DNA of 64,000 nucleotides, taken from assembly GCA_018114805.1 (NCBI GenBank), contig CP073042.1:1674001-1738000 (forward strand), given 5' to 3'. The DNA is from Candidatus Streptomyces philanthi (lineage in GTDB: Bacteria; Actinomycetota; Actinomycetes; Streptomycetales; Streptomycetaceae). The notes under the pieces are model-generated. The model saw nothing but the letters and a program-made list of their open reading frames with translations, did not search any database and was not told the origin of the DNA. Each line of letters starts with the position of its first letter. Position 1 is the first letter of the stretch. Positions 57,535-64,000 of the stretch are shown here, piece by piece. A program made the translations under genes and the position numbers.

Positions 57535-57804
57535 ATGAGAAGCGTAGAGACGCCCTTCGTCGGCGGGCCGCTGGACGGTCGCGTACTGCCGGTGCTGACC
57601 GGCGCGACCGGGCAGCCGCCCAGGACGTACGAGGTGCCGGTCCTCAACGACGACGGCACCCCGCCGACGGTCTACGTCTACGTCCGCGTCCCCGTCGCCC
57701 TCTCCCGCCGCCTCGGCGTTCCCCGGGGCTGGCAGTACGAGTACGCCCCGGAGGGCAGGCCGCGCGAGGGCCTCAAGTGGCCCTGGTCCCGCCCGAACCG
57801 CTGA
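57535..57804 (+). CDS. Small hypothetical protein
   Basis: 89 residues, ATG 57535, with plausible codon use. Sequence features: FVGGPLDGRVLPVLTGATG, TYEVPVLNDDGTPPTVYVYV and a basic C-terminus GLKWPWSRPNR. No signal peptide or helix-turn-helix. The FxGGPxDG start and YVY strand recur in small actinobacterial proteins of unknown function, so it is likely real, but I cannot assign a role. Confidence 0.6.
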   Translation: MRSVETPFVGGPLDGRVLPVLTGATGQPPRTYEVPVLNDDGTPPTVYVYVRVPVALSRRLGVPRGWQYEYAPEGRPREGLKWPWSRPNR

Positions 57805-57948
57805 CCCGCCGCACCGCGCCGACCACCCGAACTCCCGCGCCCCCGCACCGCCGCCCGCGCGGGCGGCGCACGCGGTTGGCTGACGGCGTCACGGCCCGGG
57901 CGCAGTCCCCGGGACCAGCGGGTCCGGGGGCCGCACCCGCGCTTCAGT

Positions 57949-57985
57949 TTTGGTCCGGACCATTGACACTTCTGGTCTAGTCCTT
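57949..57985 (+). promoter_or_regulatory. Paired DasR-type operators and promoter of the chitinase gene
   Basis: Two sites related to the DasR consensus ACTGGTCTAGACCACT: TTTGGTCCGGACCATT (57949-57964) and TTCTGGTCTAGTCCTT (57970-57985), 21 bp apart. A -35 TTGACA (57963-57968) lies between them. This is the arrangement known from streptomycete chitinase promoters, which are controlled by N-acetylglucosamine metabolites and glucose. Confidence 0.85.
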
Positions 57986-58113
57986 GTTTGCTGCTTGCGC
58001 GGAGAGAGCCGCTTCAGCGCCTCCCTGGCCGTCCCCCACCCCACGGAAGCGCCTCTCCGCCTCGACCCCGTACGCCCCACCCGTACCGCCATCGAAGCCC
58101 CCAAGGAGCCCCC

Positions 58114-59313
58114 GTGCGCTCGCACCCCCGTCCCCGTCCGCGCAGCCGCGGGAGATCGCTCGGCGTGTTGCTCGCCGCGGCGAGCGCCGTCGCCGCGACC
58201 GCGCTCACCCTCCCCCGGCGACGGCCGCCCCCGCCCCACCAGCCACGGCGCAACCGTCCCCCGCGCCCGCGACCACCCCCGCGCCTACCGGCGCTCCCGG
58301 AACACGCCCTGGTCGGCTACCTGCACGCCAGCTTCGCCAACGGCTCCGGCTACACCCGGATGGCCGACGTCCCCAACAGTTGGGGCATCATCGACCTGGC
58401 CTTCGGCGAACCGACCTCCACCACCTCCGGCGACATCCGGTTCAGCATCTGCCCGAAGAGCGAGTGCCCGAACGTGGAGACCGAGGAGGAGTTCAAGGCC
58501 GCCATCAAGGCGAAGCAGGCCGCCGGCAAGAAGGTGCTCATCTCCATCGGCGGCCAGAACGGCCAGGTCCGCCTGGAGTCGACCGGCGCCCGCGACAAGT
58601 TCGTCTCCTGGGTGAGCGCCATCATCGACCGCTACGGACTCGACGGCCTCGACATCGACTTCGAGGGCCACTCGCTGTCGCTGAACACCGGCGACACCGA
58701 CTTCAAGAACCCGAAGACCCCCGCCATCGTGAACCTGATCTCGGCGGTCAAGACCCTGAAGGGCAAGTACGGGCCGGGCTTCACGCTCACCATGGCGCCG
58801 GAGACCTTCTTCGTGCAGCTCGGCTACCAGTCCTACGGCTCCGACCCCTGGGGCGGCCAGGATCCGCGCGCCGGGGCGTACCTGCCCGTGATCCACGCGC
58901 TGCGGGACGACCTGACGCTGCTGCACGTACAGGACTACAACTCGGGCCCGATCATGGTCCTGGACAACCAGCACCACTTCATGGGCGGCGCCGACTTCCA
59001 CATCGCGATGACGGACATGCTGCTCACCGGCTTCCCGGTGGCCGGCAACAAGAACAACGTCTTCCCCGCGCTCAAGCCCTCCCAGGTCGCCATCGGCATG
59101 CCGGCCAGCACCCACGCGGACAACGGGCACACCGCGCCCGGCGAGGGCACCAAGACCCTGAACTGCCTCACCAAGAAGACGGACTGCGGCAGCTACCAGA
59201 CCCACGGCACATGGCCCGCCCTGCGCGGCCTGATGACCTGGTCCATCAACTGGGACAACTTCAACAAGCGGGAGTTCTCGAAGAACTTCGACGCCTACTA
59301 CGGGCGCGGATAG
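58114..59313 (+). CDS. Secreted GH18 chitinase
   Basis: Hydrolyses chitin. GTG 58114 follows AAGGAG. A basic n-region and hydrophobic core (SLGVLLAAASAVAATALTL) form a signal peptide, then a Pro/Ala linker and one GH18 domain: LVGYLHASFANGSGYTRMAD, KVLISIGGQNG, the catalytic DGLDIDFEG (Glu as proton donor), TMAPETFFVQ and LMTWSINWDN. The linker (58210-58300) reads as Arg/Pro-rich in this frame but as an Ala/Pro/Thr-rich linker in the next, so two compensating base errors are likely there. No carbohydrate-binding or FN3 domain is attached. Confidence 0.9.
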   Translation: MRSHPRPRPRSRGRSLGVLLAAASAVAATALTLPRRRPPPPHQPRRNRPPRPRPPPRLPALPEHALVGYLHASFANGSGYTRMADVPNSWGIIDLAFGEPTSTTSGDIRFSICPKSECPNVETEEEFKAAIKAKQAAGKKVLISIGGQNGQVRLESTGARDKFVSWVSAIIDRYGLDGLDIDFEGHSLSLNTGDTDFKNPKTPAIVNLISAVKTLKGKYGPGFTLTMAPETFFVQLGYQSYGSDPWGGQDPRAGAYLPVIHALRDDLTLLHVQDYNSGPIMVLDNQHHFMGGADFHIAMTDMLLTGFPVAGNKNNVFPALKPSQVAIGMPASTHADNGHTAPGEGTKTLNCLTKKTDCGSYQTHGTWPALRGLMTWSINWDNFNKREFSKNFDAYYGRG

Positions 59314-59624
59314 CCAGCCCGCGGGGCGGGACACCCCAGCGCCGGTGAGCGGCGGGACGCCGACCGCCGCGCCACCCACCAGGCGCCTCGCCCCGGCCGC
59401 GCCGCCGACGACGGCCCCCACCGCGTCGCCGGCGCGGCCCCGTGCCGGGCCCGCCCCCGCCACCCGCCGCACAGGTGCGCCCGGTAGGCCGAGCGGGTGA
59501 CCGAAAAGTCCTACTCTTCGTAAATATGCGGTTTATACGACTAACCGTGCCACGATCCGATGACCGGGCCACCGGGCCACCGGGCCACCAGGCCCGGGGA
59601 GCGTCGAGTCCGTGGAGGTGAGTC
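59314..59624. other. Intergenic region with short repeats
   Basis: 311 bp. The first 180 bp are GC-rich and featureless. Around 59505-59550 an AT-rich island (CGTAAATATGCGGTTTATAC) probably holds the promoter of the coiled-coil gene. At 59560-59590 ACCGGGCC(A) is repeated three times. Confidence 0.45.
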
Positions 59625-60593
59625 GTGCCGCGACACCGCGTACGGGGCGCGTACGCCCTCGCGCTCGCCGCCAGCGCCGGGCTCGCGCTGCCCGCGCCGG
59701 ACGCCGTCGGCGCACCACCCCCGCCCCCCGCGCCGCACCACGGGCCCGACCGCGCCACCGAGCCCCCGCGCGCGCCGGGCCCCCTCGCCGGCCGCCAGCA
59801 CGCGCCAGCGCGCCCGGCCGCGCCCGGTGGCCTACCGGTGAGCGCCCTGCTGGCCCAGCTCAAGGCACACTACCGGGCCACCGACGAGGCCAGCGCACGC
59901 TACCGGGCCATCGAGCGCCAACTCACCCGGCAACGGCGCACTACCCAGCGGCTGGTGGCGCGGCTCGCCGAGGCCCGCTTCGGGCTGGCCGCCGCCCGCG
60001 AGAGCGCCGGGCGGCTGGCCCGGCAGCAGTACCGGTACAGCCTCGGCTTCTCGCCGACCGTCCGGCTGCTGCTCAGCGACAACCCGGGCCGGGTGCTGGA
60101 CGAGGAGCACGAGCTGCGCCGTGCGGCCGGCCGCACCGCCGCGGTCGCGGCCCGGCTCGCCGACGCCGAGACCACCACGGACTACTACGCCACCCGCGCC
60201 CGCCGGGCGCTAGACCGCAGGCAGACACTGGCCGACCGGCACCGGCGCCAGCGCGACACCGTGCGCGCCCGGCTCGCCGCCGTCGAACGCCTCCTGGCGT
60301 CCCTGACCGCCGACCAACTCGCCGCGCTCCAGCGGCTTGAGACGTACGGCGCATACGGCGCCCCCGGCGACGCAGCGGCGCGCGACCCCGCTGCCGCCGG
60401 GGGCGCTCCGAGCCCACCGGCGCCCGGGCCCCCACGAGCGCCCCACCGGCGGCCCGACCCCGCGCCGGCGCGGGGTAGGCCGGGCCGGCGGCCGCCCGCG
60501 CGGCAGGTAGCCCGCGCGGGGCCCGGGGGTCGGGCGCGGCCCGCCCGCTACGCCGGCACCCCGGGCGCCGCCTCGCCGACCCGCGCGAGGTAG
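59625..60593 (+). CDS. Secreted coiled-coil protein, probable envelope function
   Basis: 322 residues. A signal peptide (RVRGAYALALAASAGLALPAPDAVGA) is followed by a Pro-rich stretch and a coiled-coil of about 170 residues (AQLKAHYRATDEASARYRAI to VERLLASLTADQLAALQRL), with a central SLGFSPTVRLLLSDNPGRVLDEEHEL, as in the N-terminal half of NlpC/P60-type wall hydrolases. No hydrolase domain follows. The last 40 residues are Arg/Pro-rich and overlap the converging flavoprotein gene by 46 bp, so a frame error near 60430 with a true stop at about 60478 is possible. Confidence 0.65.
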   Translation: MPRHRVRGAYALALAASAGLALPAPDAVGAPPPPPAPHHGPDRATEPPRAPGPLAGRQHAPARPAAPGGLPVSALLAQLKAHYRATDEASARYRAIERQLTRQRRTTQRLVARLAEARFGLAAARESAGRLARQQYRYSLGFSPTVRLLLSDNPGRVLDEEHELRRAAGRTAAVAARLADAETTTDYYATRARRALDRRQTLADRHRRQRDTVRARLAAVERLLASLTADQLAALQRLETYGAYGAPGDAAARDPAAAGGAPSPPAPGPPRAPHRRPDPAPARGRPGRRPPARQVARAGPGGRARPARYAGTPGAASPTRAR

Positions 60594-61819
60594 GCGGCGG
60601 CCAGGTCCGGGTCGTAGAAGTAGTGCTCGAAGTCCGCGGGGTCGTCGAAGCCGTTCGCGAAGCGGTCGGCGACCGGCTGCAGGCCGCCGGCCGCGCCGAA
60701 CAGGTTCAGCACGTGCTCCGGCGGCGGGGCCAGCATCGCGTTGGTCCACTTGGTGACGTACTGCGCGGTCTGCCAGTACCGGTCGAACGTGGCCTGCATC
60801 CACGCGGCGTCGAACGGCTCGTCGCCGCGCTCCAGGATGGAGGCGAGGTAGGAGGCGGCGCACTTGCTCGCGGAGTTGGAGCCCTGGCCGGTGATCGGGT
60901 CGTTGGCGACCACGACGTCGGCGACCCCCAGCACCACGCCGCCCGACGGCAGGTGCCCCACCGGCCGCCGCACGGTCGGCGCGTACCGGCCGGCGAGCGT
61001 GCCGCGCGCGTCCGTCAGCTCGACGGCGGTGGAGCGCGCGTACTCCCACGGCGTGAACCTCTTGAGCAGCTCCAGCGTCAGGGCCAGGTGCTCGTTGGGG
61101 TCCTTGACGCCCTGGAAGGCGTCGAGCGGCCCACCGGGGACGCCCTCCCAGAAGAGGATGTCGGCGCGGCCCGAGAGCGTCAGCGTCGGCATCACGAACA
61201 GTTCGCCGACGCCGGGCACCACGTTGCAGCGCACCGCGTCGAACTCGGGGTGCTCGGGGCGCGGCCCCATGCCGTGCACGTACGCGACGGACAGCGCCCG
61301 CTGCGGGGTCTCGTACGGCGAGCGGCTGGCGTCCCGGCCGAACATCGACACCAGCTCGCCCTTGCCCGCGGCGACCATCACCAGGTCGTAGGCGCGGGAG
61401 AAGTAGTCGAGGTCCGAGACGGCCGCGCCATGCACCACGAGCTGGCCGCCGCGCTCCGCGAACGTCTCCATCCAACCGGCCATCTTCACCCGCTGGTCCA
61501 CGGACTGGGCGATGCCGTCCAGCCTGCCGACCCAGTCGATCAGCCAGGTGGAGGAGCCGGTCGCCTCGTCGGGCGGCCCCGCGACCGACACCCCGAGCCC
61601 CTCGATGCGCGGCGCCTGGTCCTCCCAGAAGTTCAGTCGCAGGTCGCGCTCGTGCTGCAGGGCGGTGCGGAACACGCACTGCGTGGACATCACCCGCCCG
61701 GTGCGTATCTCCTCAGCCGTGCGGTTGGACATCAGGGTGACCTCGTACCCGTGGGACTGCAGGCCGAGGGCGAGTTGCAGGCCGGACTGGCCGGCCCCGA
61801 CGATGAGGATCTTCCGCAT
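60548..61819 (-). CDS. Styrene monooxygenase (StyA)-like flavoprotein
   Basis: 423 residues, intact. The FAD-binding fold begins RKILIVGAGQSGLQLALGLQ, and the StyA-type features LMSNRTAEEIRTGRVMSTQC, DYFSRAYDLVMVAAGKGELV and DVVVANDPITGQGSNSASKC are present. Two-component enzymes of this type epoxidise alkenes or oxidise indoles with FADH2 from a separate reductase, which is not visible here. ATG 61819 follows GAGAGAG. It lies 215 bp after the conservon gene cvnD in the same direction, the place where conservons often carry a P450. Confidence 0.85.
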   Translation of the reverse strand: MRKILIVGAGQSGLQLALGLQSHGYEVTLMSNRTAEEIRTGRVMSTQCVFRTALQHERDLRLNFWEDQAPRIEGLGVSVAGPPDEATGSSTWLIDWVGRLDGIAQSVDQRVKMAGWMETFAERGGQLVVHGAAVSDLDYFSRAYDLVMVAAGKGELVSMFGRDASRSPYETPQRALSVAYVHGMGPRPEHPEFDAVRCNVVPGVGELFVMPTLTLSGRADILFWEGVPGGPLDAFQGVKDPNEHLALTLELLKRFTPWEYARSTAVELTDARGTLAGRYAPTVRRPVGHLPSGGVVLGVADVVVANDPITGQGSNSASKCAASYLASILERGDEPFDAAWMQATFDRYWQTAQYVTKWTNAMLAPPPEHVLNLFGAAGGLQPVADRFANGFDDPADFEHYFYDPDLAAAYLARVGEAAPGVPA

Positions 61820-62034
61820 GACAGCTCTCTCTCACACAGCGCGACCCGGCACCCGCCGCCCGCCCCGCCCCCGGCGTGAGCCGACGGATGGGCGGGCGCG
61901 GATCGCCGAGTCGACGACACGTACAACAACAAAGGGGGCTTCTCCCACAGCGGCACCGGCCCGGGGGCGGCGGGGCAGCAGCGGCCGGGCTCGGTAGCAC
62001 GGGGGGCGCGTCACTCCGGCGTGCGGTCCAGGGC

Positions 62035-62913
62035 TTAGCCGACCAGCGCGAGCAGCGTCTCCACCACCGTGTCCCACCGCCGCGCGTCCATGATCACGAT
62101 GGGCACGTGCAGCGGCACGGACAGCGCGTCGCGCACGTCGTCGGCGGTGTACTCCTCGGTCCCCCCGAAGTGGTTGACGGCCACGACGTAGGGCAGCCCG
62201 CCGCTCTCGAAGTAGTCGAGGGCGAGCCAGGAGTCCTCCAGGCGGCGGGTGTCGACCAAGGCGATCGCGCCGATCGCGCCCCGCACCAGGTCGTCCCACA
62301 TGAACCAGAACCGCTGCTGGCCCGGCTTTCCGAACAGGTAGAGGACCAGGTCGGACGCGAGGGTGGGGCGCCCGAAGTCCATCGCGACGGTGGTCGTGGT
62401 CTCGTGCGGAGTGGCCTCGATGTCGTCCACGCCCACGCTGGCATGCGTCATCAGCGCCTCGGTCTGGAGCGGGGTGATCTCCGAGACCGAGCCGACGAAC
62501 GTCGTCTTGCCCACCCCGAACCCGCCGGCCACCACGATCTTCGTCGCGGTGGGCGCCCGGGAGCGGTCGAACTGCCAGCCCTGCAGGCCCTCCTCGGCGG
62601 CGAGCAGCCTGGCCACCTCGTCGGCCGCCGCGCGCTGGTCGAGGCCGACCACACCGGCGGGCGCGCCGGCGTGCCCCGCGATGTCGATGCTGCCGTCGAT
62701 GCTCTCCTGCGTGCCGTCGTCAGCGCCGACCAGGGCCCGCGCCCCGACCGGCGCCACGCTGCCGGCGACGGCGCCGGAGGCGGGGCCGTTCGCGGCGGCG
62801 GGGAGAGGGGCGGCGGGGAGGTCGGCGGCAGGGTCGCTCGTCGGGGCCCGGTCCGACGGTGGGTCCGCGACGGCGGGTATCGCCGTCACCGTTTCAGAGC
62901 CTGCGGAGTCCAC
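62035..62913 (-). CDS. cvnD: Conservon GTP-binding protein CvnD
   Basis: A Ras-like small GTPase of the streptomycete conservon. P-loop IVVAGGFGVGKTTFVG, switch region TTTTVAMDFGR, the G3-like LFGKPGQQRFWFMW and the G4-like VAVNHFGG are visible. From GTG 62913 it has 292 residues with an Ala/Pro-rich extension of about 110 residues before the GTPase domain; related proteins are about 200, so a start further in is possible. The start overlaps the end of cvnC by 20 bp. Confidence 0.88.
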   Translation of the reverse strand: MDSAGSETVTAIPAVADPPSDRAPTSDPAADLPAAPLPAAANGPASGAVAGSVAPVGARALVGADDGTQESIDGSIDIAGHAGAPAGVVGLDQRAAADEVARLLAAEEGLQGWQFDRSRAPTATKIVVAGGFGVGKTTFVGSVSEITPLQTEALMTHASVGVDDIEATPHETTTTVAMDFGRPTLASDLVLYLFGKPGQQRFWFMWDDLVRGAIGAIALVDTRRLEDSWLALDYFESGGLPYVVAVNHFGGTEEYTADDVRDALSVPLHVPIVIMDARRWDTVVETLLALVG

Positions 62914-63222
62914 CGAGCACCCTTTCCAGCAACGCGCGGTCCGGCTGCCCAGACTCCCGCACGACGCCGAGCGGCATCTTGAGGAGCGCGGCCACCTCCG
63001 CCACCGAACGCATCCGGCGGCACAGCGCGACGATGGCCTTGACCTCCGGCAACACCCGGCTGTTCAGGCCACCGGAGGTCAGCTCCCGCCGCTCCTCGGG
63101 CGCCTTCAGCGCGGCCACGAACGTCTCGACCAGCAACACGTGCCCACACCGCGTCCGTCCGTCAGGCTGTACGGGCGCACGCGCGAGGGTCGCCGTCTCG
63201 GCAACTGGGAGGTCGCGCTCAT
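62894..63222 (-). CDS. cvnC: Conservon DUF742 protein CvnC, one frameshift
   Basis: A DUF742 protein of about 109 residues. ATG 63222 overlaps the cvnB stop (ATGA). The N-terminus ATSQLPRRRPSRVRPYSLTDGRG is the conserved VRPY motif region, the frame slips near 63155, and the rest is VLLVETFVAALKAPEERREL and VALCRRMRSVAEVAALLKMP with LGVVRESG, a winged-helix-like domain. Part of a membrane-associated heterotetramer-like signalling unit in described conservons. Confidence 0.85.
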
Positions 63223-63761
63223 CGCGCCGACTCCACCGACCTGCGCAGTTCGCTGCGCAGGTCCGGCGTGAGCACGTACCCGGCCCGGCCGACGAACAAG
63301 GCCATGTGGTACGCCACCACGGTCATGTCGCAGTCGGGCGTCGCGTGCACGCCCAGCAGCGAACCGTCGCTGATCGACATCACGAACAGACTGCCCTGGT
63401 CCATCGCGACCATCGTCTGCTTGACGCTCCCGCCGTCCATGAGCTGCGCCGCACCCAGCGTGAGGCTGCCGAGCCCGGAGACGATGGTGGCCAGGTCGGC
63501 GCTGGAACCCTTCGGCCCGTCCTGCCCCTGCGCCGGCTTGGCCGGCCTGGCCGCCGCGGCGGTCTCCTCCGGATCGGAGGAGAGCAACAGCAGGCCGTCG
63601 GAGGAGACCACGGCCACCGACATGACCCCGGGCACCTCCTCCACCAGGTTGGTAAGCAACCAGTGCAGGTTGCGGGCCTCGTTGCTCAGCCCGTACGCGT
63701 GCGGCCTGGCCGGAGCCTCGGTCGGCGTCTCGGGGGGCGCCCCCCGAAACATTGCGGTCAA
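63219..63761 (-). CDS. cvnB: Conservon roadblock/LC7 protein CvnB
   Basis: 180 residues, roadblock fold, probable GTPase-activating partner of CvnD. ARNLHWLLTNLVEEVPGVMS and AVVSSDGLLLLSSDPEE open the domain; LGAAQLMDGGSVKQTMVAMD and FVMSISDGSLLGVHATPDCD follow. TTG 63761 is chosen because GAGGAGG lies seven bases upstream; ATG 63752 is in frame. An insertion rich in Ala, Lys, Pro and Gln (about residues 70-85) is longer than usual for the family. Confidence 0.88.
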   Translation of the reverse strand: MTAMFRGAPPETPTEAPARPHAYGLSNEARNLHWLLTNLVEEVPGVMSVAVVSSDGLLLLSSDPEETAAAARPAKPAQGQDGPKGSSADLATIVSGLGSLTLGAAQLMDGGSVKQTMVAMDQGSLFVMSISDGSLLGVHATPDCDMTVVAYHMALFVGRAGYVLTPDLRSELRRSVESAR

Positions 63762-64000
63762 CTGCGTGCCTCCTCGACAGTTCCACCCTCGTCCAGCGCC
63801 CCCGCTTGGTGTTGCGTGTTCCGTTGTCGCGCGTGCCGCTGTCGCGGCTGTCGATCCTCTGGCTGCCGACCGGTCGGCGGCTGGTCATGCCGCTCCTGGT
63901 CGTACGGCGATTGATGATGCTGCTCCTGGTCGTACGTGGGTTGGTCGGACTGCCCCGGCCCTCGGCCCTCGACGTGGTCCTGGCAGGGTCGCGTTCGCCG
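63758..64000 (-). CDS. cvnA: C-terminal tail of conservon sensor kinase CvnA (N-terminus outside window)
   Basis: The last 80 residues of the gene that precedes cvnB, with its TGA overlapping the cvnB TTG (TTGA). The visible part is a hydrophilic tail rich in Gln, Asp, His, Pro and Arg with a repeated unit (YDQEQHHQSPYDQERHDQ) and contains no kinase motif. Assigned from its position at the head of cvnBCD; CvnA proteins typically end in long disordered tails. Confidence 0.65.
   Translation of the reverse strand, partial: RRTRPCQDHVEGRGPGQSDQPTYDQEQHHQSPYDQERHDQPPTGRQPEDRQPRQRHARQRNTQHQAGALDEGGTVEEARS

Noticed and set aside
1..64000. Search for tRNA, rRNA, insertion sequences, integrases and attachment sites
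   Set aside because: None could be supported by eye; no T-arm-like sequence with cloverleaf context, no transposase motif and no terminal inverted repeats were found.

Overview
The window is about 72 percent GC. Its gene set is that of a streptomycete (Streptomyces or a close relative): a cvn conservon, a SARP regulator, a chitinase with paired DasR-type operators, GTG and TTG starts, and TTA codons found mainly in regulatory and secondary-metabolism genes. I see no rRNA, tRNA, CRISPR array, transposase or PKS/NRPS gene.

Left flank (1-10 kb): an NTF2-like protein (cut by the edge), a LAL-type LuxR regulator, an arylamine N-acetyltransferase, a Tat-exported PhoD phosphatase followed by a FN3/lyase-like protein, and a divergent MFS exporter/LysR pair. 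Core (10.2-49.4 kb): a biosynthetic cluster I cannot match to a known product. A hemerythrin-like gene and a TTA-containing SARP regulator come first. Then two minus-strand operons follow. One (28.0-20.2 kb) encodes two Gfo/Idh/MocA dehydrogenases, a TIM-barrel isomerase, an M20 amidohydrolase, an Ldh2-type dehydrogenase, an unrecognised small protein and a DXS homologue whose thiamine diphosphate site is degraded. The other (19.4-12.8 kb) encodes two DegT/DnrJ/EryC1 aminotransferases, a nucleotide-sugar dehydrogenase and the 2-oxoacid:ferredoxin oxidoreductase KorAB. On the plus strand are a methyltransferase, a UbiA-family membrane enzyme and an MMPL exporter. Beyond 33 kb come an acyl-CoA dehydrogenase relic, an NmrA protein, a flavin oxidase, an AMP-forming ligase, a translationally coupled CreE/CreD-like pair (the aspartate-nitrosuccinate route to nitrous acid), a polyprenyl diphosphate synthase, a TTA-containing ATPase-LuxR regulator and two paralogous TetR repressors.

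Right flank (49.6-64 kb): two tandem Rieske proteins, a phosphotransferase, an SDR, a DinB protein, an AurF-like diiron protein, a TetR, a GH18 chitinase, a secreted coiled-coil protein, a styrene-monooxygenase-like flavoprotein and the conservon cvnABCD.

Reading together: GGPP-type synthase plus UbiA enzyme supply or process a C20 isoprenoid; the sugar/aminotransferase genes look able to make an amino sugar or aminocyclitol-like unit, though no glycosyltransferase is present; CreE/CreD plus the AMP ligase suggest nitrite-dependent diazotisation or N-N bond formation. A repeated 15-bp pseudopalindrome links the MMPL exporter, the hemerythrin-like gene and one TetR gene into a probable regulon. 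Product and chemistry are inference.

Caution: many flanking genes contain single-base frameshifts and four contain an in-frame TAG, while the stretch 10.3-33.1 kb reads clean. Sequencing error is the simplest explanation; I give such genes their full conserved extent and say where the frame changes.
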